From assembly GCF_001949145.1 (NCBI RefSeq), contig NW_019091523.1, forward strand, positions 544,641 through 608,640: DNA of 64,000 nucleotides, read 5' to 3'. Shown one piece after another: positions 1-12,900 of this stretch (positions are counted from its first letter, which is position 1; each line of letters opens with the position of its first letter). The stretch is from Acanthaster planci. Taxonomy: Eukaryota; Echinodermata; Asteroidea; Valvatida; Acanthasteridae. Position numbers and translations under genes: made by a program. Below the pieces are notes generated by a model that ran no database searches, had not been told where the DNA came from, and saw only the letters and a program-made list of their open reading frames with translations.

Positions 1-775
1 GCGATCGTGCTCAACATTTCTCAGCTGTCATCAAGCTTGTTCGGAAATGTTAGCGCCGCGCTTGGACGCGCCAACACCAGTCTCCCTCCCAAGATACTTA
101 GTCGAGTGTGGATGAAGCATGGCCCGCTTTTTATAGCTCCGCAAGCTGAGTGACTGGCGGGCCCTCGTGTCTCGCAGTCGCGATAGTTGACTGCTGAATG
201 ACTGTCATTTTTGGAGGGAGTCTAAATGGACTTGTGTGGCAGATATTTATTTCGAATCGTCCTACTAAAGGCTGTCATCTCCTGGTGTAACTACTACCCG
301 GTTAAACTCATATGTGACGCAACTGGAGAGAGATTTGACCGCTTATTTTATACGCAATGCACGTCGGTCTGTAGGGTAGCACATTTTTTCGAAAGAATTG
401 AAATTGCGTCGTCTTCTGGAAATTCCTAATTGCCTTCTACTAAGTGCGTCTCCAATTCGCAACATTTCTCCAGTAAGACGCTCGATGATTCAACCAAGAC
501 GCCTTGGACTGTTTCATTCGCAGAATCAACTGGAGTGAGGTCCCATGGTTGGCGCATTGTCACTTCATTACTGTCAAATCTAGTCGTTTAGTCGTTACAA
601 ATTATCTAAACATCCGATACGATAAAGACAGATCTGGGGATAACTTGCAAAACGACGGAATCAGGCAAACCCACTTAAGCGTACCACCGTAAAACAAAGT
701 TTAAAACAGACAAAATCGCTGAGCATAAAGCCTTTGTATGAAAGACGTTCAGCGTTGTTACAGCGAAGATAGATC
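1..775. other. Intergenic region 5' of tbx20
   Basis: No supported exon, RNA gene or repeat. Open frames here are short and resemble no family. A TATA-like TTTATAG at about 130 is too weak to call a promoter. Confidence 0.5.
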
Positions 776-926
776 ATGGAGGACCACGAAAGCGGCTCCG
801 AGCAGCCCAAGTCACAGCTGTCTAGCCGGGCGAATGCATTTTCCATCGAGGCACTCATGGCTGGTAGTAAGACCAGGACTACGGAGGCGATCAGCGAGCC
901 GCGGCAGTCGGCGCAGAACCACTCAG
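776..926 (+). CDS. tbx20: tbx20 coding exon 1 (start codon, eh1-like motif)
   Basis: It starts at the ATG at 776 and encodes 50 residues plus one base (G), followed by donor GTAAAT at 927. The start is supported by the match of the following segment to the N terminus of Tbx20 proteins ([11 protein letters not shown], then ALM). The 5' UTR and promoter could not be located. Confidence 0.9.
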
Positions 927-3900
927 GTAAATTTCTTTCCAGATTAAATGTAGAATGAAATGTCTTCTCCTCATGATTTCTCTTGACTAAGTATTCAACT
1001 CCTGTAAATATATTTATTTGTTTTCATCTTGATGCAAACAAAGCTGCTAAGTAACGGCTGTTTCAAAGTGCAAAAGTTGCAAATGTGTGAGCACTTAACA
1101 TTACTAGATAAATGCTTAATTCAGTTCTTCAGTGATTTATTGGTCTCCTCAAAATGACTGCGGCTGTGGTGCGATAGATAATCCAATTACTATTTCACCT
1201 TTTCATAGATAGCAGTAAAATTTGTTTTGTCTTTGAAATGGTTTAACTAGATACAGTTTATCCCTTTCTGGCCGGCTGTAAGCCCACCAAGACCTGTTGA
1301 AGTCACTGGTCCCGATAAGCGGCGTTCAATTAATGTGACCGACGTTATGTTCATAAGGGAGAGCATGCTAGCGGGGGAAATGGTTACGGAACCTAAAAAA
1401 CCTTTTTCCCCTCAAAACTGCATTTGGGGTAATAGCCATACACGGCACGTGAAACAAAGTAAGGAAAAATATCTGAAAAATCTGAAAAATAAGTTCTTTT
1501 TCACATACTCCAATGTTGGATTTTCCGAGGGGGTAAAAATGCAGGCGCTCCTTATAAAAGTACCGCATAATCTGAAGCATTATTTTTCTGATCAAAAAAT
1601 GTTGGAGTTCATAGGCCTACTGAAAAGTGGTTTCATTCTGTTCCTACGTAGGTGCTGAAAATCGACGTGGCACATTATGCACTGCCGAACTTATAGTAAG
1701 ATAAGAATGTGTGGTACAAGTATCTATTCCAAGCTACCCGGCCAACGGTTCCCAGAGTAAAACCAGTACCGAAGTTTTGTGCAGTTAGCTATTTTTATAA
1801 TGTAGTGAGGCTGTGTCCTGGTTTGAAACATGCAGTGCCCCTCCAAACTGCTCAACTTTTCAATAACAACAACATTTTTTCGTATCTTTGTAACGGTTGA
1901 CGGTCATGTTCCCTCTTTTTTTTGGGGGGGGGGGTTGATGTTAACGATACTGTTTTTTTTCCTGGGCTATAACTACTGTTTCCATTTTAATATGGAACTC
2001 TGCTCCGGTTATGCACTACGAGTGGATGCCAAATTTGGCTGGGTCGGGTACCAGAGCGTCTTCGGGTATCCACCTTATTGACATGGGAACTCGCTGGTGA
2101 TCATAATTAGTATCTCTATATATCTGGTTTGTTTAGAAACTTCATCAAAAATCCTCGTCGAGCATGATGTCGTCTTGCTACCAACAGGGTCGTCACTTAG
2201 CTGAATCTCCTCTGTACACTTACTGTACACTTAGAACCACACTGAAACACGCGTCACGATTTTGCGTATTTTTGTTCATGTTTACTACCACGTGGTCAAT
2301 GTATGTCGTGCTAAGTTATGAAGTTGTTCATTCAGTTATGTCATAACAGATCAGTCGAATCAGTCAAGCACCTGCGTCATGATAAAAGAAAGCTAGTGTC
2401 GTATGTAATGATGAAGAATAAAAAAAAATTCAAGCCATGTTTGAAAGGTTCAATCCTTGTGTTAGTAATATAAATTTATCAAAATGGCTCTCTGGTTTAC
2501 AATTTACGTTAACCTAATTTACCTCTTTTGGTAATCTGGATATCGTGTTCAATATTAGTAATATTATTACTACAGTAAAGTATGGCTTTTGACCTTTCAC
2601 TATAATTTTCAAAGCGTGCTTCACAAAAACTGAAAATTGACTTGGGTCAACCGAAATAAATAGTTCCAACGTACAACGGCACTAATACTGTCTCTTTGGT
2701 GGACGATTTGTGGGCCGACAAAACTTTTCAATGCCCCTTTAATAAAACGTTAGTATCAAAATGGAGGATTTTATCGTCTAGAGATCCCTTCCGCCCTTCC
2801 GGATTTCGTAAACTGGCCACCCCAAAGTCAGAGTCGTAATCGAAAACATCTTCATGAACACTGTCGATCAATCACGTTGAGGGATGTGGACCTAATTGTG
2901 CGGTGATTACGACCGGATCGACATGAATAATGCCCGGGACTGTTCCAGCCTGATTCGGCCAATTTGCCTACTTTGGTGCTTAGGGCAAGTCGTAAAATAG
3001 AATACGCAGCACCACTGATGATTTTGTGTTCGCATTTTTTGCCCGTGCCAGATTGATTGGCTTGTTACAGACGATCGAGGGGGGGGGGATGGCTTACAGT
3101 GGCTGCCGTATAGCCTCAAACCCCGTAGCTATTGTTACGCAGTCTCGCGGTCCTGCGGAATTGTACTTGGGTTATAACTACCCGTAGGTGCTGACAAGTT
3201 AAGTGAAGCAGTGTCAACCACGGTGCCAGCTTTCCAGCGGGCATTGTACTTTGTAGAGTGGGCCAAAGGAGCGTTGTTTCATAGACCGCAGGAGGCTGAG
3301 CTGGAAGTCCTTGTAGGGACAAAAACAGATTTTATCGTTTTGGCATACTCCCCTTCCGCAGCCCTTCGGTAACTTAATGTACATAATACACCTCGATAAA
3401 TTACGAGAAATGACAGGTTGATTATTTGTTATCATTTGCTGGTTTTGCCAGATTATCGTTATGGAAACACAAAGCTCCTGTATTTTTTACCTCCTCGTGT
3501 GCCTGCAAAGCCTTACACTCTCGGTATTAACGGACTTTGAAATTTGGAGTGATACTAAGTTTCTAGGACGCAGGGAAACTTCATAGTCTGTCATTGGTCA
3601 ATATTATATAAATATCAGGGTAATTTGGTGCTTATTTGTCAGAAATGACGAGGAGGCCAGATGGTATTGATTCATATCCCCTCTAAACAGGTTACTTGCA
3701 GCTGGTACCAACTCCCATTTCACCCTATAGCCGTGTCGCTCAGCAAGGGTCTGCACAAAGTGCTCCATCAAGCCCTACTCCGCACGGCACTGTGACGGCA
3801 GCCACACTGCCCCACCGTCCGGCGTTCACTTTGGACCCATCGCGCTCGCCGCTTGATCCCGGTGAGGCATCACCCGGCGCCGGGCCAGGCGCTGGGGATG

Positions 3901-6900
3901 CCGATAAGGGATCCAACTGCATCGATGAGATGTCAGCCGTCCGGTGCCGACTTGAAACCAGGGAGCTGTGGGAAAAATTTCACGAGCTTGGAACAGAAAT
4001 GATCATTACGAAAACGGGCAGGTATATACATGTACATGTACAACTCAGTAAATACACGCAGCGATAAAACGGCTGGGTTGAACTCTATGCATATCATTTC
4101 GTTTTGTCAAGATTAATAAAAGAAGAATATCGTCATCGATCTGCAATTTGTTTCATCATGACACCATGAGCTGAGCTTTTTTCCACTTTTGAGTTTTAAC
4201 ATCATGAATTCTTTTGATGTAAGTTGAACCCGCATCTCTTTGCTTATGTTTGGGATATATAAGAAAAGACCCAGGTGTCCCCTACCCCACCCCAGGGGTG
4301 AGGGACAAAGCTGAAGGTTAGTATGTGGCCTAACTTTTGCTTTTCAGGGGCAGTATTATTTTCAAATCAAGATGATCTTTAAAATTCCTTTAACTATGTT
4401 AATGATGTAAGTCTTACATGCTTCCCCTGGGTTTTTCCGCATTCAATTCACCATTCCTTTTCTGTTGAGAAAAAGAGATGCATCAGTTGTCACTTTTAGT
4501 CAGTCATAAAGATCAATGCAGTCCAGTCTTCGGTAATGTTACAGTTTTGCTCCGATCTCGAAACTTGAATCTCCCGCTATATTGTTGAATTCAAACCACA
4601 ACATAAGGAAGTATTTACCTGGGTCTGTTAAATTTGTTTCATCTTGAAGCTGAAAACTTGTTGCCTCTTTTTTATCATTTAACCCTAATGTATAACGGGA
4701 TGTGACAAATATGAACTCGTTGAAGCACTTGCAACTAAGATGTTTTTCTTTCCACCCCCAGGCGGATGTTCCCTACCGTCCGTGTTTCCTTCAGTGGAGT
4801 AGCCGCAGAGGCCCGCTACGTTGTCATGTTGGATATAGTTCCCCTTGATAACAAACGCTACAGGTAGGCTCTCAGCTCCACGGCCAGGAACTAATTTTAC
4901 GCGCAAATTTGCTCGGAAAAGTTTTGCAAAGCAACAGCAGCTTACCAGCTCAAAGGTGTATACTATTTCGTGTCATTGCTGTCTGGTTCCCAGCTTATAG
5001 TTGTGCTTGAAGTTGGGACAAATTGCCGGATAACATTGTCTCCCAAGAGGTACTGTGATATGGGACCTGAGTGTCCACTTTTAAGAGAGAAAACTGACTG
5101 GTCTTAGGCTAATCAGACCATTTTGACCATAGCATTTGTCCAGCTGACAGTCTGTAATTCAAACTAACCACGGCTTTTTACGAGACCAAAAGGTACAAAA
5201 CCGACCAACCAATTAGCACACCATCATGGAAGAAAGCAATTTTGGATTCCGAGACTAAAATGGAGCAGGATAAATTGAAAACGTGTATTTACTCATATCA
5301 TGTATTGGTTTACGTTAATAAAGCAGCTAAACCTTTTTGAACATCATCACAGGTACGCCTACCACCGTTCGTCTTGGTTGGTAGCTGGCAAGGCCGACCC
5401 TCCTTTGCCTCCACGCCTTTACGTACACCCTGACTCACCGTTCACTGGCGACCAGCTGCAAAGGCAGATGGTGTCTTTCGAGAAAGTCAAGCTCACCAAC
5501 AACGAGCAGGATCAACATGGTCACGTACGTTCATCTTGTTTTTCTCCTGGTTAAAAATAATAAGACATGAACTGTAGCCATACTATGGTAGCTCTCGTCT
5601 CTAAGGTTCCGACAAGGCGCCAGGGTGGGGTAGAGTTCATTTGAACAATAACTCATGTCCTCCCTTCTGCATGTGTGTGACACTGCGTGCGCAAGCAACC
5701 CATAATGCATTGCGTGTCCGTAGTTGCATGTTATGTATTTCCGTAACAATTTTTTTGTGAAAGCTGTTTACCATTTCTCAGCAAGCTCCTCGTAAGGGCG
5801 GTGGACACTAACGCATACTGTAGTTGCACTTGTAGAGGAGTACATCATTGGAGTAAAAAAAACAGGGCGTTCTGTTCCTTCGTCTCAAGGGTAGCAGGGC
5901 GCCCTCCTAAACAAGCTACTATTTTTCACCGTTTGAAAAACGGCGGTATGCGGTTATTTTAACGCTCAACCTCAGTTGACTTTAGCAACTTCATTGTTTA
6001 AATGGACATTACTCTAAAGGTAGACACCCTTATATGCCTGCACGGTCCACCTGACAGCGGAGGGAAGACAGTCCAGAGACGAACTTTAGCCCCCTTTAAC
6101 CATGACAGAGTCGTTTTATCGGGACCATCTTCAGCTGGTTGGGGCGGATTCTGCCCCCTAAGAACCCAGCTGACCCAAGCTTAAAGTTTTTTCCCCAAAA
6201 CTTAGCAAGCAAGTTTGAATAGGCCTACTTATTTTCGGTAGAAACTTGAAATTTCAACTCAATCCAACCTATGGAATTGTTGTTAGGTCATCTTAACTTT
6301 ATAAACTTATGTGTGTCGACCGGCGTGCATCGAGCAGAGCCTTAAGTACAATTTTGACTGACCAGTCTACCAAAAAATGGGTGCTGCGCAAGAACAGTGA
6401 ATCTGATCTTTACACAATTTGTGTCAAGATGACTGCAAGATATTAATGAAAAGCTCCTGAATGCTCGGCACGTGACAAAAAAAGACACTGGGACGATGTC
6501 AAAAAATGTCAAGAGATGGATTGCGCCCTGGGCACTTCAGGTTAGAATTAACGAAAGATTCCAGTGGAATTTCTTAGACTTATTAAAAGTTGTACTTAAA
6601 CTCAGAAGAAGAGAAATCAGTAGAACTTTTTACATCGATCTTGAGGCGTCAAGAATGATAGAGAATATGTCGAGTACTGGAAGCAATCTTGTCCGGAAGT
6701 TCAATGATTGTCACTCCACTTTTTCCCAAAATCCTTCTTTCCACAAGAATATGTTGACAGCTAGCCACTGTAAAACAAGTAGGGTAATTCTTGAAACAGT
6801 GATAAATTTCTGCGCAGCGTCGTCGTCACCGGTTCATAGATCACATGCAGGAGCGGGCGGTCGGCGCGTCCTGTCCGGTGTTATATACGATATTGACCCC

Positions 6901-9900
6901 AGTCACTTCAATCATAGCAGTGATGACAGCCAGCCGAGGGAAATGTGTCTGTTATGTTCGCTGGACTTTTCCGTTGGATGCTGTGCGTGATATAGAGCGC
7001 TTGCGTGTGTGTGTTTGTGCCGGATGGGTCTCCCCAGTGATAATACATTACAGAAAGACATTTCTCATTGACAAGCCAGGCGCCTGCAGTCCTAGAGGCC
7101 CGCCATTTGCGGCAGACGAAAATGTCATCCCTCATCCAGACCCTACGCCATCTTAACGACATCCCGCCGTATAATTCCCGCCTTTGCTTGTTTTAACTTT
7201 CGCGTGGATGTCAAAGGTCGCCCACTATTGAGAGCTAGTCGTAAATATCGCCTCGATGAGTGACATTCTCGCGGTTCTTTCAATGTGAATCTTACTTCTC
7301 GACCGTTTAGCTATACTCCAACTTCCTCTGATGTCTCTGCGTGCGTCCACGGGTCCGTCACGCGGTTGGGTGAGGGTGGGGGGGGGGTTCGGAGAATCTG
7401 TAAGTTTCATGTAATCATAAATTTCCTCGCCAACTTTTCAGTCTTGCCATTTGTTATCCCAGAAAGTGGGTGTTGTAAACAACTTTCAAGGAGGAGACTT
7501 TGGAGGCGGGTCGTGGGACGGTGATGATAATCTCTCATGATATCATTATTCTGTACTTCAACACCCCCCCCCATTTGACCGGGATGCTTCTCTATCAAAA
7601 CTTTTTATGACAGTCAGTCTGCGCGCAGCGATTAAAGCTTGATAAATTAGAGTCCAAAATAGTCTTGACGCCAAGAGTAAAAAAAAAAATCTAAATTATT
7701 CAAGGTGCTGTCCAAGATGTATAGCACTTCCTATTTTTAAGTATTAAATGTAGAAGGTATTTGAACTTTTAACACTGTGGTGTCGAATAAAAATAGAAGC
7801 AATGTTGCCCCTTTAATGCTTTTCCCGGTACCCATATTTCATGACTAGTTCGAGTTGGACAGCACATGTTGATGTTAGTCTTATTCAACTGAATTTTAAT
7901 TATTTCTTCACGTTGGTTCATTTTACCAACTGTATACATGTATAAACTGTACATGCATAGCCAGACTTTTATACATTATTCAGTTTTGTGTCAAGGTACA
8001 ACTTGAAATACTTAACCCCCAGGTGAGCCCAAGGAATGAGACTTACTATCTACACGCCGCTCAAATATTTTGTATATGTTTCCCAATTTAATTCACGCCT
8101 CGTTTACTTAATAATGGATATTTTTAAAGGGCACAGAATTCAGCACTGGTGTTCAGGGTACTTCACCATTACTACCACACCCATACTTACCTTACATATC
8201 TAGCGTGGACATTCCTTCTTTTCGTGCAGTCAAGAAAACTCAATGAAAATACTCGTTTTTCTTGAACTGGGAACACAATTTTCAGCTGGCTTTTTGTACA
8301 AGGTTTCCTTGACTATTCCTCTTCCTTTTACGACAGATGACCCCTACCCCAAAATGCCTCTAAACTTCTTTTTCAGAGAAGGGGAAACTTCCTGTGGACA
8401 TGAGTAAGTCCACAGAACGTCTTCCTTTCCTGCATCGTGTGGACATCTTTTGTTCACAAGTCCACACTAGGTATGTAAGGTTGGCGCTGCTCACCGCACC
8501 CTTAAACAGTCCGGAAACCATCCCAGCCCCCTGGGGAGTACGTGGGTACATGTTGCTATTTCCGTCACAAACAAGTATACACAACCATCATCTCTGCCTT
8601 CTCGTACAACCATGTTATACTCGTGGCTGAGGTGAGGCCAGTGGGGATAAAACAGACTTGCCAAAAGTCGCAACGCATACCCAAGGTGGGATTCGAACCC
8701 TTGATCCCACGGTCGGGAGTTACAAACCGTAACTATAGGCTACTGAGCCACAGGTCCCCTGTGAGTATTCACTAACGGTATTCCCCTGTCACTCGTCCTT
8801 CGGCAGATCATTCTCAACTCGATGCACAGATACCAGCCTCGGGTGCACATCGCTAGGAAGGCGGACGCCCACGCCGGCGCAATGGCGCCCTCACTGACGT
8901 CACTGAGCAGCAGCGAGCTCAGGAGCTATGAGTTTGCCGAGACGGCCTTTACAGCGGTCACCGCCTACCAGAACCAGCTGGTAAGTGAGACTGTTGGAAC
9001 GTGGCCGCTTCTAGCAATGCAGGCGATTCACACTAGTGCGCCTCCAAGAGTTTGAAACGCGTTGGCCAATCACAGTGCGCAAAATCTGTCAACCCATTTC
9101 GACAGAAAGCGTCGACAAATTTCGCGCGTCGGGATTGGCCAACGCATATCAAACTCTTGGAGGCGCACTATTGTGAATCGCCCGTATTAGCCCACTGCAC
9201 AGAGTCACCAGAATTTCATAGGAACAACAAACAAGGCTACACTTGCAAGAAAAAGGACTCTTATTAGTCGTTATTATGAAGGGTTGAGTGTATAATATGC
9301 GCAGTAACCACTTTGACATCATTGTACTCGTAGGTTGACCCATCTACTAATATAACAACTACCAGTAACATTAACCGGAGATTATTCCTCAATATTCACC
9401 CAATAAATTCTCGAGTGAGTACAAAAGTCATAGCTGTTACCCTACAATAGAATTACAATTACAACACGGCTGTCCACACTTTTATACAGTTATATGATAT
9501 AATTCTGGGACTCATAGTCATATAAATGTGTTAATATAAATTGAAATAAAATGGACACAAAATCATTTTGAATGTTTTTTGCTAACAGAGTGGAAAAAAA
9601 TCGTATGGATTTTGACAAGCTGTTTATGCGGCCAGTGTAGCCTTTCTGTACAAGGGCCTAGGGAGAAGTATAGACTTGATTTCAAGCCAGGGCTGCTGCA
9701 GAGACTAACGCCTAAATGTACACTCTATTAATTAATAAATTTTGTACTGTGGCTAAAAGTATGTGGAGGTACTTCAACCGTCTGAGAGTTTGCATGGGTA
9801 GATTGCATGGGGAAATGTGACTGAATCGTCTAGTGTTAAATTGACACTGAAACACCTCTCGCATTACCAACAATTGATACCGTACTATCTTTGTTATTTG

Positions 9901-12900
9901 TTGCAATTTTCCTGACCAGATCACTCGACTGAAGATTGACAGCAATCCCTTCGCCAAAGGCTTCAGAGATTCATCCAGATTATCCGATTTTGAAAGGTAG
10001 TTCCATGTTTCATATTACATTTACCCCTGTCAGTAGACTCCACGCAGAAGCTCCTCAAATTTTTTTAAAATCAACACAACATGGAACGCAGTGAGAGATG
10101 ATGAGCCACAGAACATTTCAAACCGAACGCATCACTTAATCCCATTATCCAAGCGCATTCGCTGGACGTTGCTGAATATATTGTAAATTACTGTACTTGC
10201 AGCGCAGTTTTATCAATGTGCACCGTGCGCATGTCATAGACACGCACAAGGGTTGATCCAGGGGCAACTGTCGAATTAGAATTCGAAAACAAAAACATAA
10301 TGACACCAGGCCATATGGGCAAAAATCCGGGGGGGGATTGGTGGGGTATATATCCCCCTTTTTGAGGGGGGGCCTATTGAGCCATCCCCCACACTTTTTG
10401 TGGTGAGCAGAAAATTAAAATGGATGGCGAAGATTTTTTCAGACTTCCAACAACTAAAATGCATTCAAAAGAACTAAGAGCAATTTTAAAAAGCCATATG
10501 TCATTCTTAATACATGCATGTATTACAGATGCACATTGATATCATAAGCACCACTCTCTATATAGAGTAATATTCCCCCCCCCAAAAAAAAATTTCATGT
10601 CATCCCCCACTTTTCCCCATCTTCCATCCCCCCAAATTTCCAGCACAGACATACACCACCGCCACTCGAAGAAATCAAGGGTTACCAGCGCTTTTTACTG
10701 TTTCCATAGAATTGCCTTGTAGTGCTGCCAGATTGTATGCATTACCGGACGGCCCTGTACAAGTTGTTTACTTCAGCGATTAGTTATCCTTCGCGCTCTT
10801 CGTGTTCATTAAACCGCCGGCTACCGAATACCAATTACCACGCTAATGTTTTTGATAACATTCGAAAGTGTTTACGTGCCATAAGCGATAATCTCGATAA
10901 AACGTTATCTCTAAGATGCTTTCAGGAGACTATAACAACACTGATAAGTTTAACTGAACTATCAGGCTCGCTGGAAATTTGAGAGGTAGTTTTTGGGGAG
11001 AAGCGAATGCCCCGAGTTTGGTCTAAACTCACATTAAGCCTTTATGGTGGTGAATATTGTGACGCCGTCAACGGGCCTTCGCTCATTGCTATTGAAGACG
11101 ATTACTGGTAAGTTTTGACACCCGGCAGACCAGACTTGAAAGGCTATCTCTCCAAACTCGCGCCCTCTTGACAAGGCCTCCACATCCTGCTCATGCTGAC
11201 GCCTCTTAAGATGATGCACGTGCATCATTAAATTTGTCTTAATCTTTCCTGCTCCAAGCACGCTTCATCGATGAATTCTCTTATCGGCGGTTCTACACTG
11301 TCCGCGTCACTGTGGATTTTCAGGAATCTTAAAGAGCATTTTAGGACACTACAGACAGTTTGCCATCATATGCGCTCGCTTTCTTATCTACTGGATACCA
11401 CTTCTCAGCATAAAATGAATGGCGGGTCCAGTCCTGCGTTGGTGGAAGATCAAAATGAGCAAGTATTCTAAAAGGGGGGGGGGTTGTGCGGGTGTTCTAC
11501 TTCCCCTTGTGAAGACCTGGCTTGTTCGATTTTTAAAACGCATTCTGTCGCCGGTTGAAGTTCCAATAAATGTGCTGACTATGATAGAATTAAAAAATTA
11601 ATTAACCATAGGTCCTATAGTCCGGTGTACTTCTTGCTTTCACACACACACACGTACTTATGTACATGTATAACTTAGGTGGTTTTGAAGAGGAAACTCT
11701 TAGGTTAATGATGCTTTTTATTGCATCTTTTTTTTTTTTTTGCTTTTGGCAATACAGCAATGTTCCCTAGTAAACAGAGACACTCAAAACGGAGCTTGTG
11801 TCGCTTTCCAGTAAAAGATTTTACACCCCGCAGCATGCTTCTGTGATAGCGCTGTCAGCATCTCCTTTGAAATAACTGTAATACTGAAATGCCCGTTGTG
11901 TGATTTCAGTATATCAACCGTTCAGCCTCAGGCTAGAATCCAAGCGGGCACTGCCTGACTAATTTTCTGCCGAATGTGCACAAATGCTGCATGGTTGTCG
12001 AGTGGAAGGAACGTAACTGAACGCACCCATGTGGTGGAAATGACACTGAAGGGTCCCCGGTCGACAGCGATGTTTAGCATTTACCATTGAGGACGTTTAT
12101 ATTCATGATGTGTTGGGTGGCCGAAAGCAAACTGTCTTCTGCTTTGGATACTAAAATCGTTTTTTTTGTGAGTGTATTTTCTCAAAGAAAGATCCCCACC
12201 ACGATCTAATAAATGTACCCAAATAAATAATATTTCTGCTCCGCAATTTTTCAAGAAAAGAATGCCTCGTAGAAACCTTATCATGAAAAGACCAGGAGAA
12301 TAACGGTAATTTTTTTTCCCTTTCAAACCTCCAAGCAGAGAGCGAGTGGAGACGCTAATACAAGAACACACGTATGCGCGCTCGCCAATCAGGCCACATG
12401 AGGGCGGCACACTCAACGGAACGGACGGTAGCGCAAGATATGGCCTATCCTGTGGTGGTGCCGTGATGCCGCACAATTTCCAGGAATGCACTGACGCTGG
12501 AAAAGGCCTCTTATCCTTTGCTGAACAGTTCCCTTTAACGGAAGAGTTCTCAAGGAGTAAGTTCATTCTTCAAATTTAGTTGGAGTACCTCTTCATATTT
12601 TCCATTCAAAGAAGAGGAAGAGAAAAAAACCCCCAAGAACACACTGTCGCACCATGTGAAAAAAACTACAAGCGTACTAGGGTCCGCTCGTTGTTTTTTC
12701 CACAAGCCTTCGGGGGCAAACACCGAGTATACAGTGTTATAATACACGTCGGGCAGGGCAAAAATCCAAAATCAATCAGGTGTAGTTTGTTTTCACCTGA
12801 GTAGCGTGAACAGGGATTGGCGTTTCTTGGTTTTGAGTAAATATACAGGCATTTCGAAAGTTGATGTACCAAGTTAAGTTCTCAGCCTCCTTGGAGAAAG

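Noticed and set aside
6472-6990. 172-codon open frame in tbx20 intron 4
   Set aside because: It starts at GTG, shows no domain, and lies inside an intron of a gene that joins cleanly without it; a frame of this length is plausible by chance in 64 kb.
8678-8757. Functional tRNA gene
   Set aside because: A and B boxes are present, but the acceptor stem does not pair and U33 is missing; it is better explained as a tRNA-derived repeat.
12081-12566. 161-codon minus-strand frame
   Set aside because: It is antisense to tbx20 exon 7 and the adjacent intron; the sense exon is strongly supported by family similarity.
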